From assembly GCA_964506075.1 (NCBI GenBank), contig CAZDKO010000018.1, positions 1 through 35,509 of the forward strand: 35,509 bases of DNA, written 5' to 3'. This document shows positions 14,446-22,634 of the stretch, in pieces; position 1 is the first letter of the stretch, and each line of letters begins with the position of its first letter. The position numbers and the translations under genes are program-made. This DNA comes from CAZDKO01 sp964506075 [NCBI: uncultured bacterium] (GTDB lineage: Bacteria > CAZDME01 > JAYEMH01). Below the pieces are notes generated by a model. The model saw nothing but the letters and a program-made list of their open reading frames with translations, made no database searches and was not told the DNA's origin.

Positions 14446-14967
14446 TTAATATATCGATTTTCCTCTGGTATCAACCGCCACGAGTACCGGAAAGTCCTCT
14501 ACTTCAATTTTAAATATTCCCTCGGTGCCTAAATCCGGATAAGCGCTTTTCAAAAACGATTTAATCTTTTTGGCCAAATAAGCCGCCGCTCCACCAATGG
14601 TAACCAGATAGACCGCTTTATATTTTTTGATGGCCTTAATGACGTCCTGGTTTCTCTGTCCTTTGCCGATCATCCCGGCCAATCCCAGGGAAAGAATCTC
14701 CGGCGTAAAAACGTCCATTCTGGAACTGGTGGTTGGACCAATTGCCCCGCTGATTTTTCCCGGCCGGGCCGGGGTGGGTCCGGTATAATAGAGAAATTGA
14801 TTTTTTAAATCCACGGGCAGGGATTTTTTCCCTTTGATAGCCGCAACGAGTCTCTGGTGAGCTTTATCCCGGGCGGTATATAACACCCCCGAGATAGAGA
14901 TAAATTCACCGGCCCGGAGATTCTCAAGTATTTTTTTATTTTTTATCGGAGTAATTAATTTTTTCAT
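14446..14967 (-). CDS. Class I fumarase (or tartrate dehydratase), beta subunit
   Basis: This 173-residue protein corresponds to the C-terminal, substrate-binding domain of iron-sulfur hydro-lyases. SISGVLYTARDKAHQRL, YTGPTPARPG, GAIGPTTSSRMD, MIGKGQRN and TIGGAAAYL are diagnostic. With the alpha subunit encoded directly upstream (stop TGA, 1 nt, then this ATG) it would form the two-subunit enzyme that interconverts fumarate and malate. Related two-gene systems act on L-tartrate, so the substrate is not fully fixed by sequence. Fumarase is the likelier reading without a tartrate operon. Fumarate is also a product or acceptor in some pyrimidine pathways, but the class 1B PyrD here uses NAD, so no direct link is implied. 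Confidence 0.92.
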   Translation of the reverse strand: MKKLITPIKNKKILENLRAGEFISISGVLYTARDKAHQRLVAAIKGKKSLPVDLKNQFLYYTGPTPARPGKISGAIGPTTSSRMDVFTPEILSLGLAGMIGKGQRNQDVIKAIKKYKAVYLVTIGGAAAYLAKKIKSFLKSAYPDLGTEGIFKIEVEDFPVLVAVDTRGKSIY

Positions 14968-14968
14968 A

Positions 14969-15805
14969 TCAAAGCTCTGCTTTAGCCCAGCGTAAACAAT
15001 GACAGTTTAAACTGATTGCCACCGGTAACCCGGCGATGTGGGTCGGAGAGCAACTAATTTTTACGTCCAGAGCCGTAAATTTTCCGCCCCAAGCGGCCGC
15101 CCCAATCCCTGATTTATTAACCGAATCAAGAATTTTCTTTTCCATCCGGTTGATAATCTCATCGCGACTTATTTTTCCCAGGCGGTCAATTAAAACTTTT
15201 TTAGATGATAAAACGGCTTCTTCTAAACTCCCGCCAATACCGATACCGATAAAAAGCGGCGGGCAAGCATTAGCCGCTTTCTCTTTAACTAAATTTACCA
15301 CCAGGTCTTCTATATTGGAAAGTTCTGAAGTCGGGTTAAGCATCTTTGTCCGGCTTACATTTTCACTGCCAAAGCCCTTAATCAGCACGGTCAATTTTAA
15401 TTTATTACCCGGGATAATCCGATGATGGATGGGCGAAGGGGAAAAATCGGTTTTATCCCGTTTTAGAGGATGAATGACTATTGACCGGCGTAAATAACCC
15501 TCTTTATAACCTTGCTCAACCCCCCGCCAGACGGCTTTTTCAAGCGCGCCGTTGATAAAATTTATCTCCTGCCCAATCTCTAAAAAAATTATGGGTAAAC
15601 CCGTATCCTGACAGAGAGGAATTTGTTCTCGACCGGCAATTGAGGCATTCTCCAGAATCTTTCCCAATACCCATTTTTCCCGGCCGGAGGCTTTTTTATA
15701 AGCTTCACCGAGAAGTTTTTTCACCGGTTGGGGTAATTTAAAATTAGCCTGAAGAACCAATTCCTTTATTTTCGCCTGGACATCATTAACTTTTATTTTT
15801 CTCAT
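14969..15805 (-). CDS. Class I fumarase (or tartrate dehydratase), alpha subunit
   Basis: This 278-residue protein holds the oxygen-sensitive [4Fe-4S] cluster of the hydro-lyase. The likely cluster ligands are C65 (IPLCQDTGLP), C181 (NACPPLFIGIGIGG) and C268 in the C-terminal LNCHC. The GSENVSRTKMLNP and GIGAAAWGG boxes are typical. The ORF opens with GTG then ATG. I choose the ATG at 15805 because AAGG sits 6 nt upstream. The stop overlaps the ribosome site of the beta gene. It lies 8 bp downstream of coaB and so appears to be part of the yicC-gmk-rpoZ-coaC-coaB transcript, an unusual place for a central-carbon enzyme. Confidence 0.92.
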   Translation of the reverse strand: MRKIKVNDVQAKIKELVLQANFKLPQPVKKLLGEAYKKASGREKWVLGKILENASIAGREQIPLCQDTGLPIIFLEIGQEINFINGALEKAVWRGVEQGYKEGYLRRSIVIHPLKRDKTDFSPSPIHHRIIPGNKLKLTVLIKGFGSENVSRTKMLNPTSELSNIEDLVVNLVKEKAANACPPLFIGIGIGGSLEEAVLSSKKVLIDRLGKISRDEIINRMEKKILDSVNKSGIGAAAWGGKFTALDVKISCSPTHIAGLPVAISLNCHCLRWAKAEL

Positions 15806-15813
15806 CACGCGCC

Positions 15814-16473
15814 TTAAGTTTTTATTTCTAGAATTTTGTCCAGAATTAAACGGGCAACGATTTTTTTATTCTTTCTGGGAATTGAAGAAATTCGACCGTT
15901 TTTTTCTACTATTTTAACCCGGGCAAAATCTTTTCCGAGCACCCCGCCTTTTTGCCTGATATCTACGCCAATCATTAAATCGGCCTTTTTCCGTATCAAT
16001 TTTTTTTGGGTCCGGGCTTCCACATTTTCCGTTTCCGCACAGAATCCCACTAAAATCTTTTTGCCTTTGTTCTTTCCCAGCCAGGAAAGGATGTCCGGAT
16101 TTTTAACCAGTTTAAGCCGGAGGGTTTCTTTTTTCTCTTTTTTAATCTTAGCCGGCTGACATTCTTCGGGACGAAAATCGGCGACGGCCGCCGCCATAAT
16201 AATTATATCGGCTTTAGAATAATTAGCCTTAACCTCTTTAAACATTTCCCGGGCCGTCTCTATCCCGATATGGGTGGTAAAAGGACCGTCTTTAACATTT
16301 TGGGTTGTCGTGATAAAAATTACCTTCCCTCCGCGGGTAGAAACCTCTTTCGCCAGAGATAACCCCATTTTTCCGCTGGAGGCATTGGTGATAAACCTGA
16401 CCGGGTCAAGGGGTTCCCGGGTTCCGCCGGAGGTAATCAAGACCACTTTTCCTTTGAAATCATTTTTAGGCAT
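15814..16473 (-). CDS. coaB: Phosphopantothenate-cysteine ligase (CoaB domain as a separate protein)
   Basis: This 219-residue protein corresponds to the C-terminal half of the usual bifunctional CoaBC. It joins 4'-phosphopantothenate to cysteine in coenzyme A synthesis. GKVVLITSGGTREPLDPVRF followed by ITNASSGKMG (near residues 28-37) is the nucleotide-binding start. AAAVADFRPEE, KIKK and LVKNPDILSWLGKNKGKKILVGF are the other signature segments. The gene overlaps coaC by 8 bp in another frame (ATGCCTAA) and has no Shine-Dalgarno, so translation probably restarts after coaC. Both halves look intact, so I read this as a natural split rather than a frameshift. Confidence 0.95.
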   Translation of the reverse strand: MPKNDFKGKVVLITSGGTREPLDPVRFITNASSGKMGLSLAKEVSTRGGKVIFITTTQNVKDGPFTTHIGIETAREMFKEVKANYSKADIIIMAAAVADFRPEECQPAKIKKEKKETLRLKLVKNPDILSWLGKNKGKKILVGFCAETENVEARTQKKLIRKKADLMIGVDIRQKGGVLGKDFARVKIVEKNGRISSIPRKNKKIVARLILDKILEIKT

Positions 16474-17029
16474 GCTGTTTTCTGGCGGGCTCTTTTAAAA
16501 TTTTTAAAACTTCGGCCACAATTTCCGGAATATCTATCAATCTTCCCGTCCCCTCGTCTCCGCAAGCCAGATGCCCCTTAGCCGGTCCCAGAAATTTAAA
16601 ATCAGCCTTTTTTAATTTTTTAATATTTCCCTGGACGAAACTATTTTGATACATTTGGCTGTTCATCGCCGGACAAATCAAAATCGGAGCGGTAGTACTG
16701 ATAACTAAAGTAGTTAAAAAATCATCCGCAATCCCGTGGGCAATTTTACCGATTACATTGGCACTGGCCGGAGCGATAATGATTAAACTCGCCCGCTGCG
16801 CCAGGGCGATATGGTCGCATTCCCAGACCTTATCGCCGGAAAATAAATCGGTGATAACCCGGTTCCGGGATAGAGTTTCAAAAGTCAAAGGCTGAATAAA
16901 TTTCCGGGCCGATTCAGTCATAACCACGGTTACCGTAAAGTTCTTTTGGGTCAGGGTACTGACCAGTTCCGCGGCTTTATAAGCGGCGATACTCCCGGTC
17001 ACGCCAAGGACTATTTCTTTTTTTTCCAT
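16466..17029 (-). CDS. coaC: Phosphopantothenoylcysteine decarboxylase (CoaC domain as a separate protein)
   Basis: This is a 187-residue flavoprotein decarboxylase of coenzyme A synthesis. GVTGSIAAYKAAELV (residues 9-23) binds FMN. H73 in CDHIALAQ is the catalytic His. CPAMNSQMY (119-127) is the PxMNxxM loop. ACGDEGTGRL carries C156 of the substrate-clamping flap. The gene ends 8 bp inside coaB and starts 4 bp after the rpoZ stop. The yicC-gmk-rpoZ-coaBC order is widespread, which makes the assignments mutually supportive. Confidence 0.96.
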   Translation of the reverse strand: MEKKEIVLGVTGSIAAYKAAELVSTLTQKNFTVTVVMTESARKFIQPLTFETLSRNRVITDLFSGDKVWECDHIALAQRASLIIIAPASANVIGKIAHGIADDFLTTLVISTTAPILICPAMNSQMYQNSFVQGNIKKLKKADFKFLGPAKGHLACGDEGTGRLIDIPEIVAEVLKILKEPARKQHA

Positions 17030-17033
17030 AATT

Positions 17034-17213
17034 TTATATTTTAACCTTACTCTGGGCGATTTCTTCCAGGGCCACCGTTGATACTTTGGACGCTTTACTC
17101 TCTACCAGCTTCGGCGCTCCGTCATTCAATTGCTGGGCTCTCCGCGCCGCTAAAATCGTTAATCTAAAACTACCCTCAACTTTATTTCGTAACTCCTCCA
17201 TAGATACATACAT
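17034..17213 (-). CDS. rpoZ: RNA polymerase omega subunit
   Basis: This 59-residue protein is the short form of omega, which helps assemble RNA polymerase on beta-prime. The core FRLTILAARRAQQLNDGAPK and the following KASKVSTVALEEIAQSKV are the conserved omega signature. The N-terminal MYVSMEELRNKVEG is slightly divergent. The ATG at 17213 is preceded by GAGGTG at 6 nt. An internal ATG four codons later is possible. It fits between gmk (stop 9 bp upstream) and coaC (4 bp downstream), its usual neighbourhood. Confidence 0.93.
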   Translation of the reverse strand: MYVSMEELRNKVEGSFRLTILAARRAQQLNDGAPKLVESKASKVSTVALEEIAQSKVKI

Positions 17214-17222
17214 TTTTTCACC

Positions 17223-17804
17223 TCATTTTTTGGTCTTTGATTTTTCTATCGCTAAGATTTCTTCCAGTCGCTTTAAAGATTCTTCTATCGTGTGGTTAAC
17301 CACCGTGTAATCAAATTTATCTGAAAATTCAATTTCTTTTCTGGCCTGTCCAAGCCTCTTTTCAATATCGGCTTTTTTTTCGGTTTTCCTTTTTTCCAAC
17401 CGGCTTTTTAAATCTTCAAAGGTGGGTGAAAGAATAAAAATGGAAACGGCTCCGGGATAATTTTTTTTAATCTGAGCCGCTCCCTGAACATCAATGGTCA
17501 ATATTACATCCCGGCCTTTTTTGACGTTTTCTTCTAACCTGGCTCTGGGAGTTCCGTACAAAAAACCGTGGACTTCCGCCCATTCGGCAAAAAAATCCTG
17601 CCCTGTTTTTTTTAAAAAATCATCCCGGTCAATAAAGACGTAATCTTCCCCGTCTTTCTCTTCCGGCCGGCGATAACGAGTCGTATAAGAAACCGAGCAT
17701 AAAAGTTCCGGATGCCTTTCCAGTAATTTCCGGCAAAGGGTGGTCTTCCCTGCTCCGGAAGGAGCGGAAATGATTATTATCAGTCCGGAATATCCGTGTA
17801 TCAT
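17223..17804 (-). CDS. gmk: Guanylate kinase
   Basis: This 193-residue enzyme phosphorylates GMP to GDP with ATP. SAPSGAGKTT (residues 14-23) is the P-loop. SVSYTTRYRRPEEKDGEDYVF is the GMP-binding segment. EWAEVHGFLYGTP and LTIDVQGAAQIKK complete the guanylate-binding domain. The start ATG overlaps the yicC stop (ATGA), so the two are co-translated. The length is normal. Confidence 0.97.
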   Translation of the reverse strand: MIHGYSGLIIIISAPSGAGKTTLCRKLLERHPELLCSVSYTTRYRRPEEKDGEDYVFIDRDDFLKKTGQDFFAEWAEVHGFLYGTPRARLEENVKKGRDVILTIDVQGAAQIKKNYPGAVSIFILSPTFEDLKSRLEKRKTEKKADIEKRLGQARKEIEFSDKFDYTVVNHTIEESLKRLEEILAIEKSKTKK

Positions 17805-18676
17805 TCCAAATTTAAAGCCTGTTCTCTGAGCTTCTCCAACTCTACTTTAACGACGATAGCGCTGTTGGAGATATCAATATCACTGGCTTTATCGTTTAAA
17901 GTATTAATTTCCCGGTTAATTTCCTGTAAAAGAAATTCAATATTCTTGCCGCTTGTTTCTCTGGATATCAGTTTCTCCAGGGTCTTAAGATGACTGTTTA
18001 TGCGGACCATTTCTTCGGTAAAATCGGAACGAATAAGATTAAAATACACCTCTTTATTTAAACGTTCCCGGTCTATCGGCTCTTCATTACAAATTTGCTG
18101 CAGTTTTTTTTCAAACTGTCTTTTTATTTTCTCGCGGTACCGGGGCAGATAAGTTTCAATTTTAATCAGTTCTTTATCTATAATACCCAAACGATGTTTT
18201 ATATCTTTCTCTATCCGCTGCCCTTCCAGCGTCCGGGATTTAACCAGGTGGTCCAGGGCCTGCTTTAAAACTTTACAGATAACCAATTTCATTTTTTCCA
18301 GCTGCCTGGGCGAGACGGCAAAATAAAATACTCCGGGGAAATTGGCGATTAAATCTAAATTACTGCCGGATGAATCCTCTAAATGTTTTTGAAGCTTACC
18401 CAGATTTTTCTTTAAAGATTCCACTAAATCATTGTTGAGTTTAAGCTCCCCCAATTCTGAGCCTGATTTATCCCAGTATAAGTTTAAAAAGACCACCCCT
18501 CTTTTTATTTTCTTTCGGATTTCTTCCTTTAACTCCGGTTCTACAAAAGATAACGCCCGGGGAAGGTTAATCTTGTTGTCCAGGAAGCGATGATTTATTG
18601 ATTTTAACTCAATACGAATCATCCCGAAATCGGAATTAAGGCTTCCTTCTCCGTAACCGGTCATACTTTTAAGCAT
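17801..18676 (-). CDS. yicC: YicC-family endoribonuclease
   Basis: This 291-residue member of the YicC/YloC family consists of endoribonucleases reported to act on RNA hairpins. Recognisable parts are MLKSMTGYGEG at the start, IELKSINHRFLDNKINLPRAL (residues 24-44), and the C-terminal domain with EEMVRINSHLKTLEKLI, GKNIEFLLQEINREINTLNDKA and SNSAIVVKVELEKLREQALNLE. The start is at 18676 with an AAGGGG site about 10 nt upstream. A good promoter lies about 40 bp upstream, so it is probably the first gene of the yicC-gmk-rpoZ-coaC-coaB(-fumarase) transcript. Confidence 0.95.
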   Translation of the reverse strand: MLKSMTGYGEGSLNSDFGMIRIELKSINHRFLDNKINLPRALSFVEPELKEEIRKKIKRGVVFLNLYWDKSGSELGELKLNNDLVESLKKNLGKLQKHLEDSSGSNLDLIANFPGVFYFAVSPRQLEKMKLVICKVLKQALDHLVKSRTLEGQRIEKDIKHRLGIIDKELIKIETYLPRYREKIKRQFEKKLQQICNEEPIDRERLNKEVYFNLIRSDFTEEMVRINSHLKTLEKLISRETSGKNIEFLLQEINREINTLNDKASDIDISNSAIVVKVELEKLREQALNLE

Positions 18677-18715
18677 ATTAATCAGTCCCCTTTATATAAT
18701 AATTAAAGAATGATT

Positions 18716-18744
18716 AGTTTACTCCAATTCCACGGATTTGTCAA
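18716..18744 (-). promoter_or_regulatory. Sigma-70-type promoter of the yicC operon
   Basis: On the minus strand a perfect TTGACA (18739-18744) and TAAACT (18716-18721, four of six matches) are 17 bp apart, 40 bp before the yicC ATG. Confidence 0.65.
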
Positions 18745-18754
18745 GTTTTGTTAC

Positions 18755-18795
18755 TTAAACAGGTTAAATGGTTAATTAGTTAATTGGTTAATTGA
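18755..18795. repeat. GGTTAATTGGTTAATT-type short repeats between pyrE and yicC
   Basis: Four near-tandem copies of the 8-bp word GGTTAATT (with AGTTAATT and GGTTAAAT variants) occur here. Confidence 0.75.
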
Positions 18796-18820
18796 AAACA
18801 TAAAAGCTTTAGGTTGAACA

Positions 18821-18852
18821 AACCTGTTCCAATGCGGGTTTGGAACAGGTTA
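18821..18852. repeat. 32-bp palindromic repeat, copy 1 (identical copy at 25663-25694)
   Basis: The arms AACCTGTTCCAA and TTGGAACAGGTT enclose a short ATGCGGG-type loop. The 32 bp are identical to 25663-25694. It sits just after the pyrE stop on the minus strand and could fold as an RNA hairpin. No T tract follows, so it is not a standard terminator. Confidence 0.85.
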
Positions 18853-18865
18853 GCAGGATAACTTA

Positions 18866-19441
18866 TTATTTCGAACCTTTACTGCCGGGTTTAAGGAGTG
18901 GTACTCCCTTTTGACAGAGGGGACAGGAAGAAGCCTCAAAACTTTGAACCTCCAGAGAGATTAAAGCTTTAAGCGGGTAGCCCAAATTTAACTTGCCGCC
19001 GCTTCTATCCACTAAAGCGGCAATGCCGATTATATCGGCTCCCAGCTCTTCGGCAATGGCCACTGTTTCTTTAACCGAGCCACCGGTAGTGATGACGTCT
19101 TCAGCAACGAGCACCTTTTCACCGGCCTTAATCTGAAAACCCCGCCGCAAGGCCATCTGGCCCTCAAATCTTTCGGTAAAAATAGCTCTGGTTCCGCGTA
19201 TTCTGGCCAACTCATAGCCTAAAATTATGCCTCCGGTCGCCAGTCCCAAAACCAGTTCTACCGGTTCATCTTTAAATTTCTCGTTTAAAGCCTGGCATAA
19301 TTTACCGGTAAGGTGCGGATACTGCAGAATCTTAAATTTTTCAAAATAGGTATCACTGTGCCGACCGGAAGAAAGTAAAAAATGTCCCCTGAGCACGGTT
19401 TGAGTATCTTCCAATATTTTCCAAATCTCTTTATCCGTCAT
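18866..19441 (-). CDS. pyrE: Orotate phosphoribosyltransferase
   Basis: This 191-residue enzyme joins orotate to PRPP to make OMP. LSSGRHSDTYFEKFKIL is the orotate/PRPP-loop start. LGLATGGIILGYELA and VLVAEDVITTGGSV (the PRPP-binding loop) are the core motifs. The C-terminal CPLCQKGVPLLKPGSKG, with a CxxC, places it in the thermophile-type PyrE subfamily (TIGR01367-like). It follows pyrF by 3 bp and is the last pyrimidine gene in the run. Confidence 0.96.
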   Translation of the reverse strand: MTDKEIWKILEDTQTVLRGHFLLSSGRHSDTYFEKFKILQYPHLTGKLCQALNEKFKDEPVELVLGLATGGIILGYELARIRGTRAIFTERFEGQMALRRGFQIKAGEKVLVAEDVITTGGSVKETVAIAEELGADIIGIAALVDRSGGKLNLGYPLKALISLEVQSFEASSCPLCQKGVPLLKPGSKGSK

Positions 19442-19444
19442 TAT

Positions 19445-20167
19445 TTACACCCTCTCTATTTCCGATAATATATTTTTCACTACCTCGCCGGGATCAGAAG
19501 CCTCTCTTACGGGTCTACCCACCACCAGAAAATCAGCGCCCGCTTTGATTGCTTTTTGCGGGGTCATAACCCTTCTCTGGTCACCCGAAGAAGTATCTTG
19601 CGGACGAATTCCCGGGGTAACCACCAGGAAATCCGGCCCTAATTTTTCTTTTATGGCTCCCGCCTCCCAGGCCGAAGCCACCACCCCGTCTAAACCGGCT
19701 GTCTTCCCCATCGTCGCCAAATCAAGAACCAGGGTCTTTAAATCCTTATTTACCCCCAGGATTTTTAAGTCTTTATCCTCCATACTGGTTAAAACGGTAA
19801 CGCCGATAATAAAAGGGGGAGTTATTCCCCTTTCTTTTGAAATTTTTTTAACCTGACTGACCGTCTCTTTAACCATCGCTTCCCCGCCTAAAAGATGAAG
19901 GTTGACCATAAACATTTTTTTTCTTAAAGAGAGCACAACAGCCTGAGAGACGCTCCGCGGGATATCGTGAAATTTTAAATCCAGAAAAACTTTTTTATTT
20001 TTATCGGCTAACCAGTCCAGAATTTCCGGACCGACGGCCGTAAAAAGCTCAATGCCTACTTTATAGATAGAGACTAAATCTCCGAGCGTGTTGACCAACT
20101 TCTTCGCCGCAGAGATATCCTCGGTATCCAGAGCGATAATTAATCTATCTTTAGGAGAAAGCTTCAT
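19445..20167 (-). CDS. pyrF: Orotidine 5'-phosphate decarboxylase
   Basis: This 240-residue TIM-barrel enzyme decarboxylates OMP to UMP. Catalytic residues are visible: D14 in IIALD, K36 in YKVGIELF, and D63, K65 and D68 in FLDLKFHDIP. The phosphate-binding end GADFLVVGRPVREASDP and VVTPGIRP are also present. This is the bacterial type 1 family. The ATG at 20167 has AAAGGAAA upstream. A 180-bp repeat-filled spacer separates it from pyrD. Confidence 0.97.
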   Translation of the reverse strand: MKLSPKDRLIIALDTEDISAAKKLVNTLGDLVSIYKVGIELFTAVGPEILDWLADKNKKVFLDLKFHDIPRSVSQAVVLSLRKKMFMVNLHLLGGEAMVKETVSQVKKISKERGITPPFIIGVTVLTSMEDKDLKILGVNKDLKTLVLDLATMGKTAGLDGVVASAWEAGAIKEKLGPDFLVVTPGIRPQDTSSGDQRRVMTPQKAIKAGADFLVVGRPVREASDPGEVVKNILSEIERV

Positions 20168-20171
20168 TATT

Positions 20172-20346
20172 TTCCTTTCATAATTAAGTAATAAGGATTA
20201 AGACGCTCACTGCGTTCGCTCTAAGGATTAAGTATTTCTCGGGATTCAGAATTAAGACGTTTCCTGCGAAAACTCTAAGAATTAAGCAATCCTTTTTACT
20301 TATTTCTTATCCTTACTACTTACCACTTACTTCTTAATCCTTACTA
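20172..20346. repeat. AAGGATTAAG-family repeats and long inverted repeat between pyrF and pyrD
   Basis: AATTAAGTAATAAGGATTAA near 20180 pairs with its near-perfect inverse near 20332-20352 (one mismatch). Between them the words AAGGATTAAG, AGAATTAAG and CTTATTTCTTATCCTTACT recur in both orientations. It can form a long cruciform or RNA hairpin inside the pyr transcript. No gene is seen. Confidence 0.8.
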
Positions 20347-20347
20347 C

Positions 20348-21283
20348 TTAATTCTGCGTTATTTCCAAACTTCCAACAATATCATTAATGCTTTTAAATT
20401 TATTTATTTCCAGATATTCTCTAAGCCCGTCTATAATTTCAAGAGACGCTCCGGGATTAACAAAATTGGCCGTCCCGACGGTAACGGCGTTAGCCCCGGT
20501 AATAAAAAATTCCAGAGCATCTTCAGTCTTCAAAATTCCGCCTCCTCCCAGAATAGGCATTTTAACGTGCTGGAAAACCTCCCAGACCATCCTAAGAGCA
20601 ACCGGGCGGATAGCCGGACCGGAAAGCCCGCCGGTTACATTGGCTAACTTAGGCCGGCGGGAATGAACGTCTATTGATAAGCCTAAAAGAGTGTTTATCA
20701 GGGATACTCCGTTAGCGCCGTTATCCCGGGCAATTTCGGCAAACAGGACGACATCGCCAACGTTAGGAGACAGTTTAATAATAAGCGGTCGTTTGGTAGT
20801 TGACCGGATCCTTTTTACCAGACGGGCAAAAATTACCGGGTCACTGCCAAAATGAATCCCGCCTTTTTTGACGTTCGGGCAGGAAAGATTTACTTCAATA
20901 CCGTCTACCCCGTCAACCGTATCCAAACGCTCCGATAGACGCACATATTCATCTTCGTTAAAGCCGGCAATATTGACGATAAGGGCGGTCATAAATTTTT
21001 TCAAAAAAGGAATTTTCTCTTTAATAAAATCGTCAACACCTTTATTTTCCAGACCAATCGCGTTAAGCATCCCGGCCGGCGTTTCCGCTAAACGGGGCGC
21101 GGGATTACCTTTACAAGGCTTCTCCGTAATAGATTTGGTAATAATACCGCCCAGCTGATTTAAATCAATTAACTTGGAATACTCTTCTCCACAGCCGAAA
21201 GTTCCCGAAGCCACTAAAACCGGATTTTTAAGTTTAATCCCGGCGAAATTAACCTTGAGTTCAATCGTTTTATCTTCTATCAT
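20348..21283 (-). CDS. pyrD: Dihydroorotate dehydrogenase B, catalytic subunit (class 1B)
   Basis: This 311-residue FMN enzyme oxidises dihydroorotate to orotate. C135 in VNLSCPN is the active-site base of class 1 enzymes (class 2 has Ser). NPVLVASGTFGCG, GGIITKSITEKP and NPAPRLAETPAGMLNAIGLEN are FMN- and substrate-binding segments. PILGGGGI and GANAVTVGTANF bind the FMN phosphate. The adjoining pyrK (ATGA overlap) identifies it as class 1B, which passes electrons through an FAD/[2Fe-2S] subunit to NAD. Confidence 0.97.
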   Translation of the reverse strand: MIEDKTIELKVNFAGIKLKNPVLVASGTFGCGEEYSKLIDLNQLGGIITKSITEKPCKGNPAPRLAETPAGMLNAIGLENKGVDDFIKEKIPFLKKFMTALIVNIAGFNEDEYVRLSERLDTVDGVDGIEVNLSCPNVKKGGIHFGSDPVIFARLVKRIRSTTKRPLIIKLSPNVGDVVLFAEIARDNGANGVSLINTLLGLSIDVHSRRPKLANVTGGLSGPAIRPVALRMVWEVFQHVKMPILGGGGILKTEDALEFFITGANAVTVGTANFVNPGASLEIIDGLREYLEINKFKSINDIVGSLEITQN

Positions 21284-22107
21284 TTGAATATCACTTCCGA
21301 AGCTAAAAAAACCGGCCCATCTTTACAAACCGACTTATATTGAAACCCGTCTTTATCCAGAGAATCCTTTATCGGCACCGGACAGCCTAAACAGGCACCG
21401 AGCCCGCAGGCCATATTTTCCTCCAGGGAAATCTGGCAGGGAAATTTAAACCGCAAACTCAAACCAGCCATTACTTTTAACATTTCTTCCGGACCACAGG
21501 CAAAGGCCATTCCCGGTTTTTCATTTTGATTTTTTATCGCCTCTTCAAAGATACGGGTAATAAACCCTTTTTCCCCGTAACTTCCGTCGTCGGTGGAAAC
21601 ACGGCAGGGTATGCCTAAGTTACAAATTTTAGCCTCAGCCATCACCAGTTCTCTGGAACGGGCCCCCAGAAAAAAAATCATTTGTCCGGGAGCATATTTT
21701 TCTACCAGTTTAACGGCTAAAGCTAAAAGCGGCGCCGCCCCTATCCCGCCACCGATTAAAATAATCTTTTTATCCTCAGGGATATTATTTAAATCAAATC
21801 CGTTTCCTAACGGGCCGATTATATCAACCGTTTCTCCTTCCTTCTTTTTACTTAAAATCAAAGTCCCTTCCCCTTTTATCTGATATAAAATTTCAATTGA
21901 AGAAGAATTAATCCCGTGAAGACTAAAAGGCCGGCGAAGAAGAGGTAAGCCGGAATCATTAATCTTAAGATGCACAAATTGTCCGGGTAAACCGTGACGG
22001 GCAATCGCTTCGGCCTCTAACACCAGCAAAAAGCAACCGGGAGACACCCCCTTATGGGATATGATTCTGGATTCAATTTGAAATACATTATCGGGATAAG
22101 AATTCAT
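21280..22107 (-). CDS. pyrK: Dihydroorotate dehydrogenase B, electron-transfer subunit
   Basis: This 275-residue partner of PyrD carries FAD and a [2Fe-2S] cluster and reduces NAD. RRPFS (58-62) binds FAD. LIGGGIGAAPLLAL (117-130) and ACGPEEML (203-210) form the NAD-binding half. C234, C239, C242 and C261 have the plant-ferredoxin-like spacing that holds the cluster. It overlaps pyrD by 4 bp, and the flavodoxin gene upstream overlaps its start in the same way. Confidence 0.96.
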   Translation of the reverse strand: MNSYPDNVFQIESRIISHKGVSPGCFLLVLEAEAIARHGLPGQFVHLKINDSGLPLLRRPFSLHGINSSSIEILYQIKGEGTLILSKKKEGETVDIIGPLGNGFDLNNIPEDKKIILIGGGIGAAPLLALAVKLVEKYAPGQMIFFLGARSRELVMAEAKICNLGIPCRVSTDDGSYGEKGFITRIFEEAIKNQNEKPGMAFACGPEEMLKVMAGLSLRFKFPCQISLEENMACGLGACLGCPVPIKDSLDKDGFQYKSVCKDGPVFLASEVIFK

Positions 22108-22595
22108 AGCTTTAAATTTTTAATTAATTCTTCAATTTGTTTTTGTATTTCCGCGTTATCTTTGATTTTTGCCTGCGGATAAGTAAAGCTCTTTAAAACC
22201 CGGCAATTCCTCTCTTCCATCAGTTTTACCGTTTCTTTTAAACAGTTATCCACTCCCAAGCCACTGCCGTAAGTAAAAAACAGGACGATATCCTTCCCGA
22301 AAAATCCCTTTGATTTCTCCAGGAATGAGCGGATAGCCGGCGCCGGCTGCATGGCCCAGACCGGACTGCCGAGACAAATAAGCTGATAGGCAGAAGCATC
22401 AAAAAGATTATTTTTTAAAGGGACTCTTTTTCTAAAGAAAGCCTCTCGGCACTGGAATAAAAAACGTTTTTCTTCGTTTACAACCTCTAAAGAAATAACC
22501 TCAACTTCAAAGCGTAAGCCTAATTTTTCTTTTAGAGTTCCGGCAATTCTTTTAGTGTTACCTGAAAAAGAATAATATATTATCGCTGCTTTCAT
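22104..22595 (-). CDS. Flavodoxin-like protein within the pyr operon
   Basis: This 163-residue protein has a flavodoxin fold. IIYYSFSGNTKRIA (residues 5-18) is the FMN phosphate loop. CLGSPVWAMQPAPAIRSFLE (74-93) and FFTYGSGLGVDNCL form the isoalloxazine-side loops. No membrane segment is present. Its stop overlaps the pyrK start (ATGA) and it follows pyrC by 39 bp, so it is translated with the dihydroorotate dehydrogenase subunits. Flavodoxins are not standard members of pyr operons. An electron-carrier role with PyrK is possible but unproven. A small AGCCGG/CCGGCT hairpin (22605-22620) sits just before its start. Confidence 0.9.
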   Translation of the reverse strand: MKAAIIYYSFSGNTKRIAGTLKEKLGLRFEVEVISLEVVNEEKRFLFQCREAFFRKRVPLKNNLFDASAYQLICLGSPVWAMQPAPAIRSFLEKSKGFFGKDIVLFFTYGSGLGVDNCLKETVKLMEERNCRVLKSFTYPQAKIKDNAEIQKQIEELIKNLKL

Positions 22596-22634
22596 TTTTA
22601 GTTGAGCCGGTTATCCGGCTTTCCGGCTGCCGCC

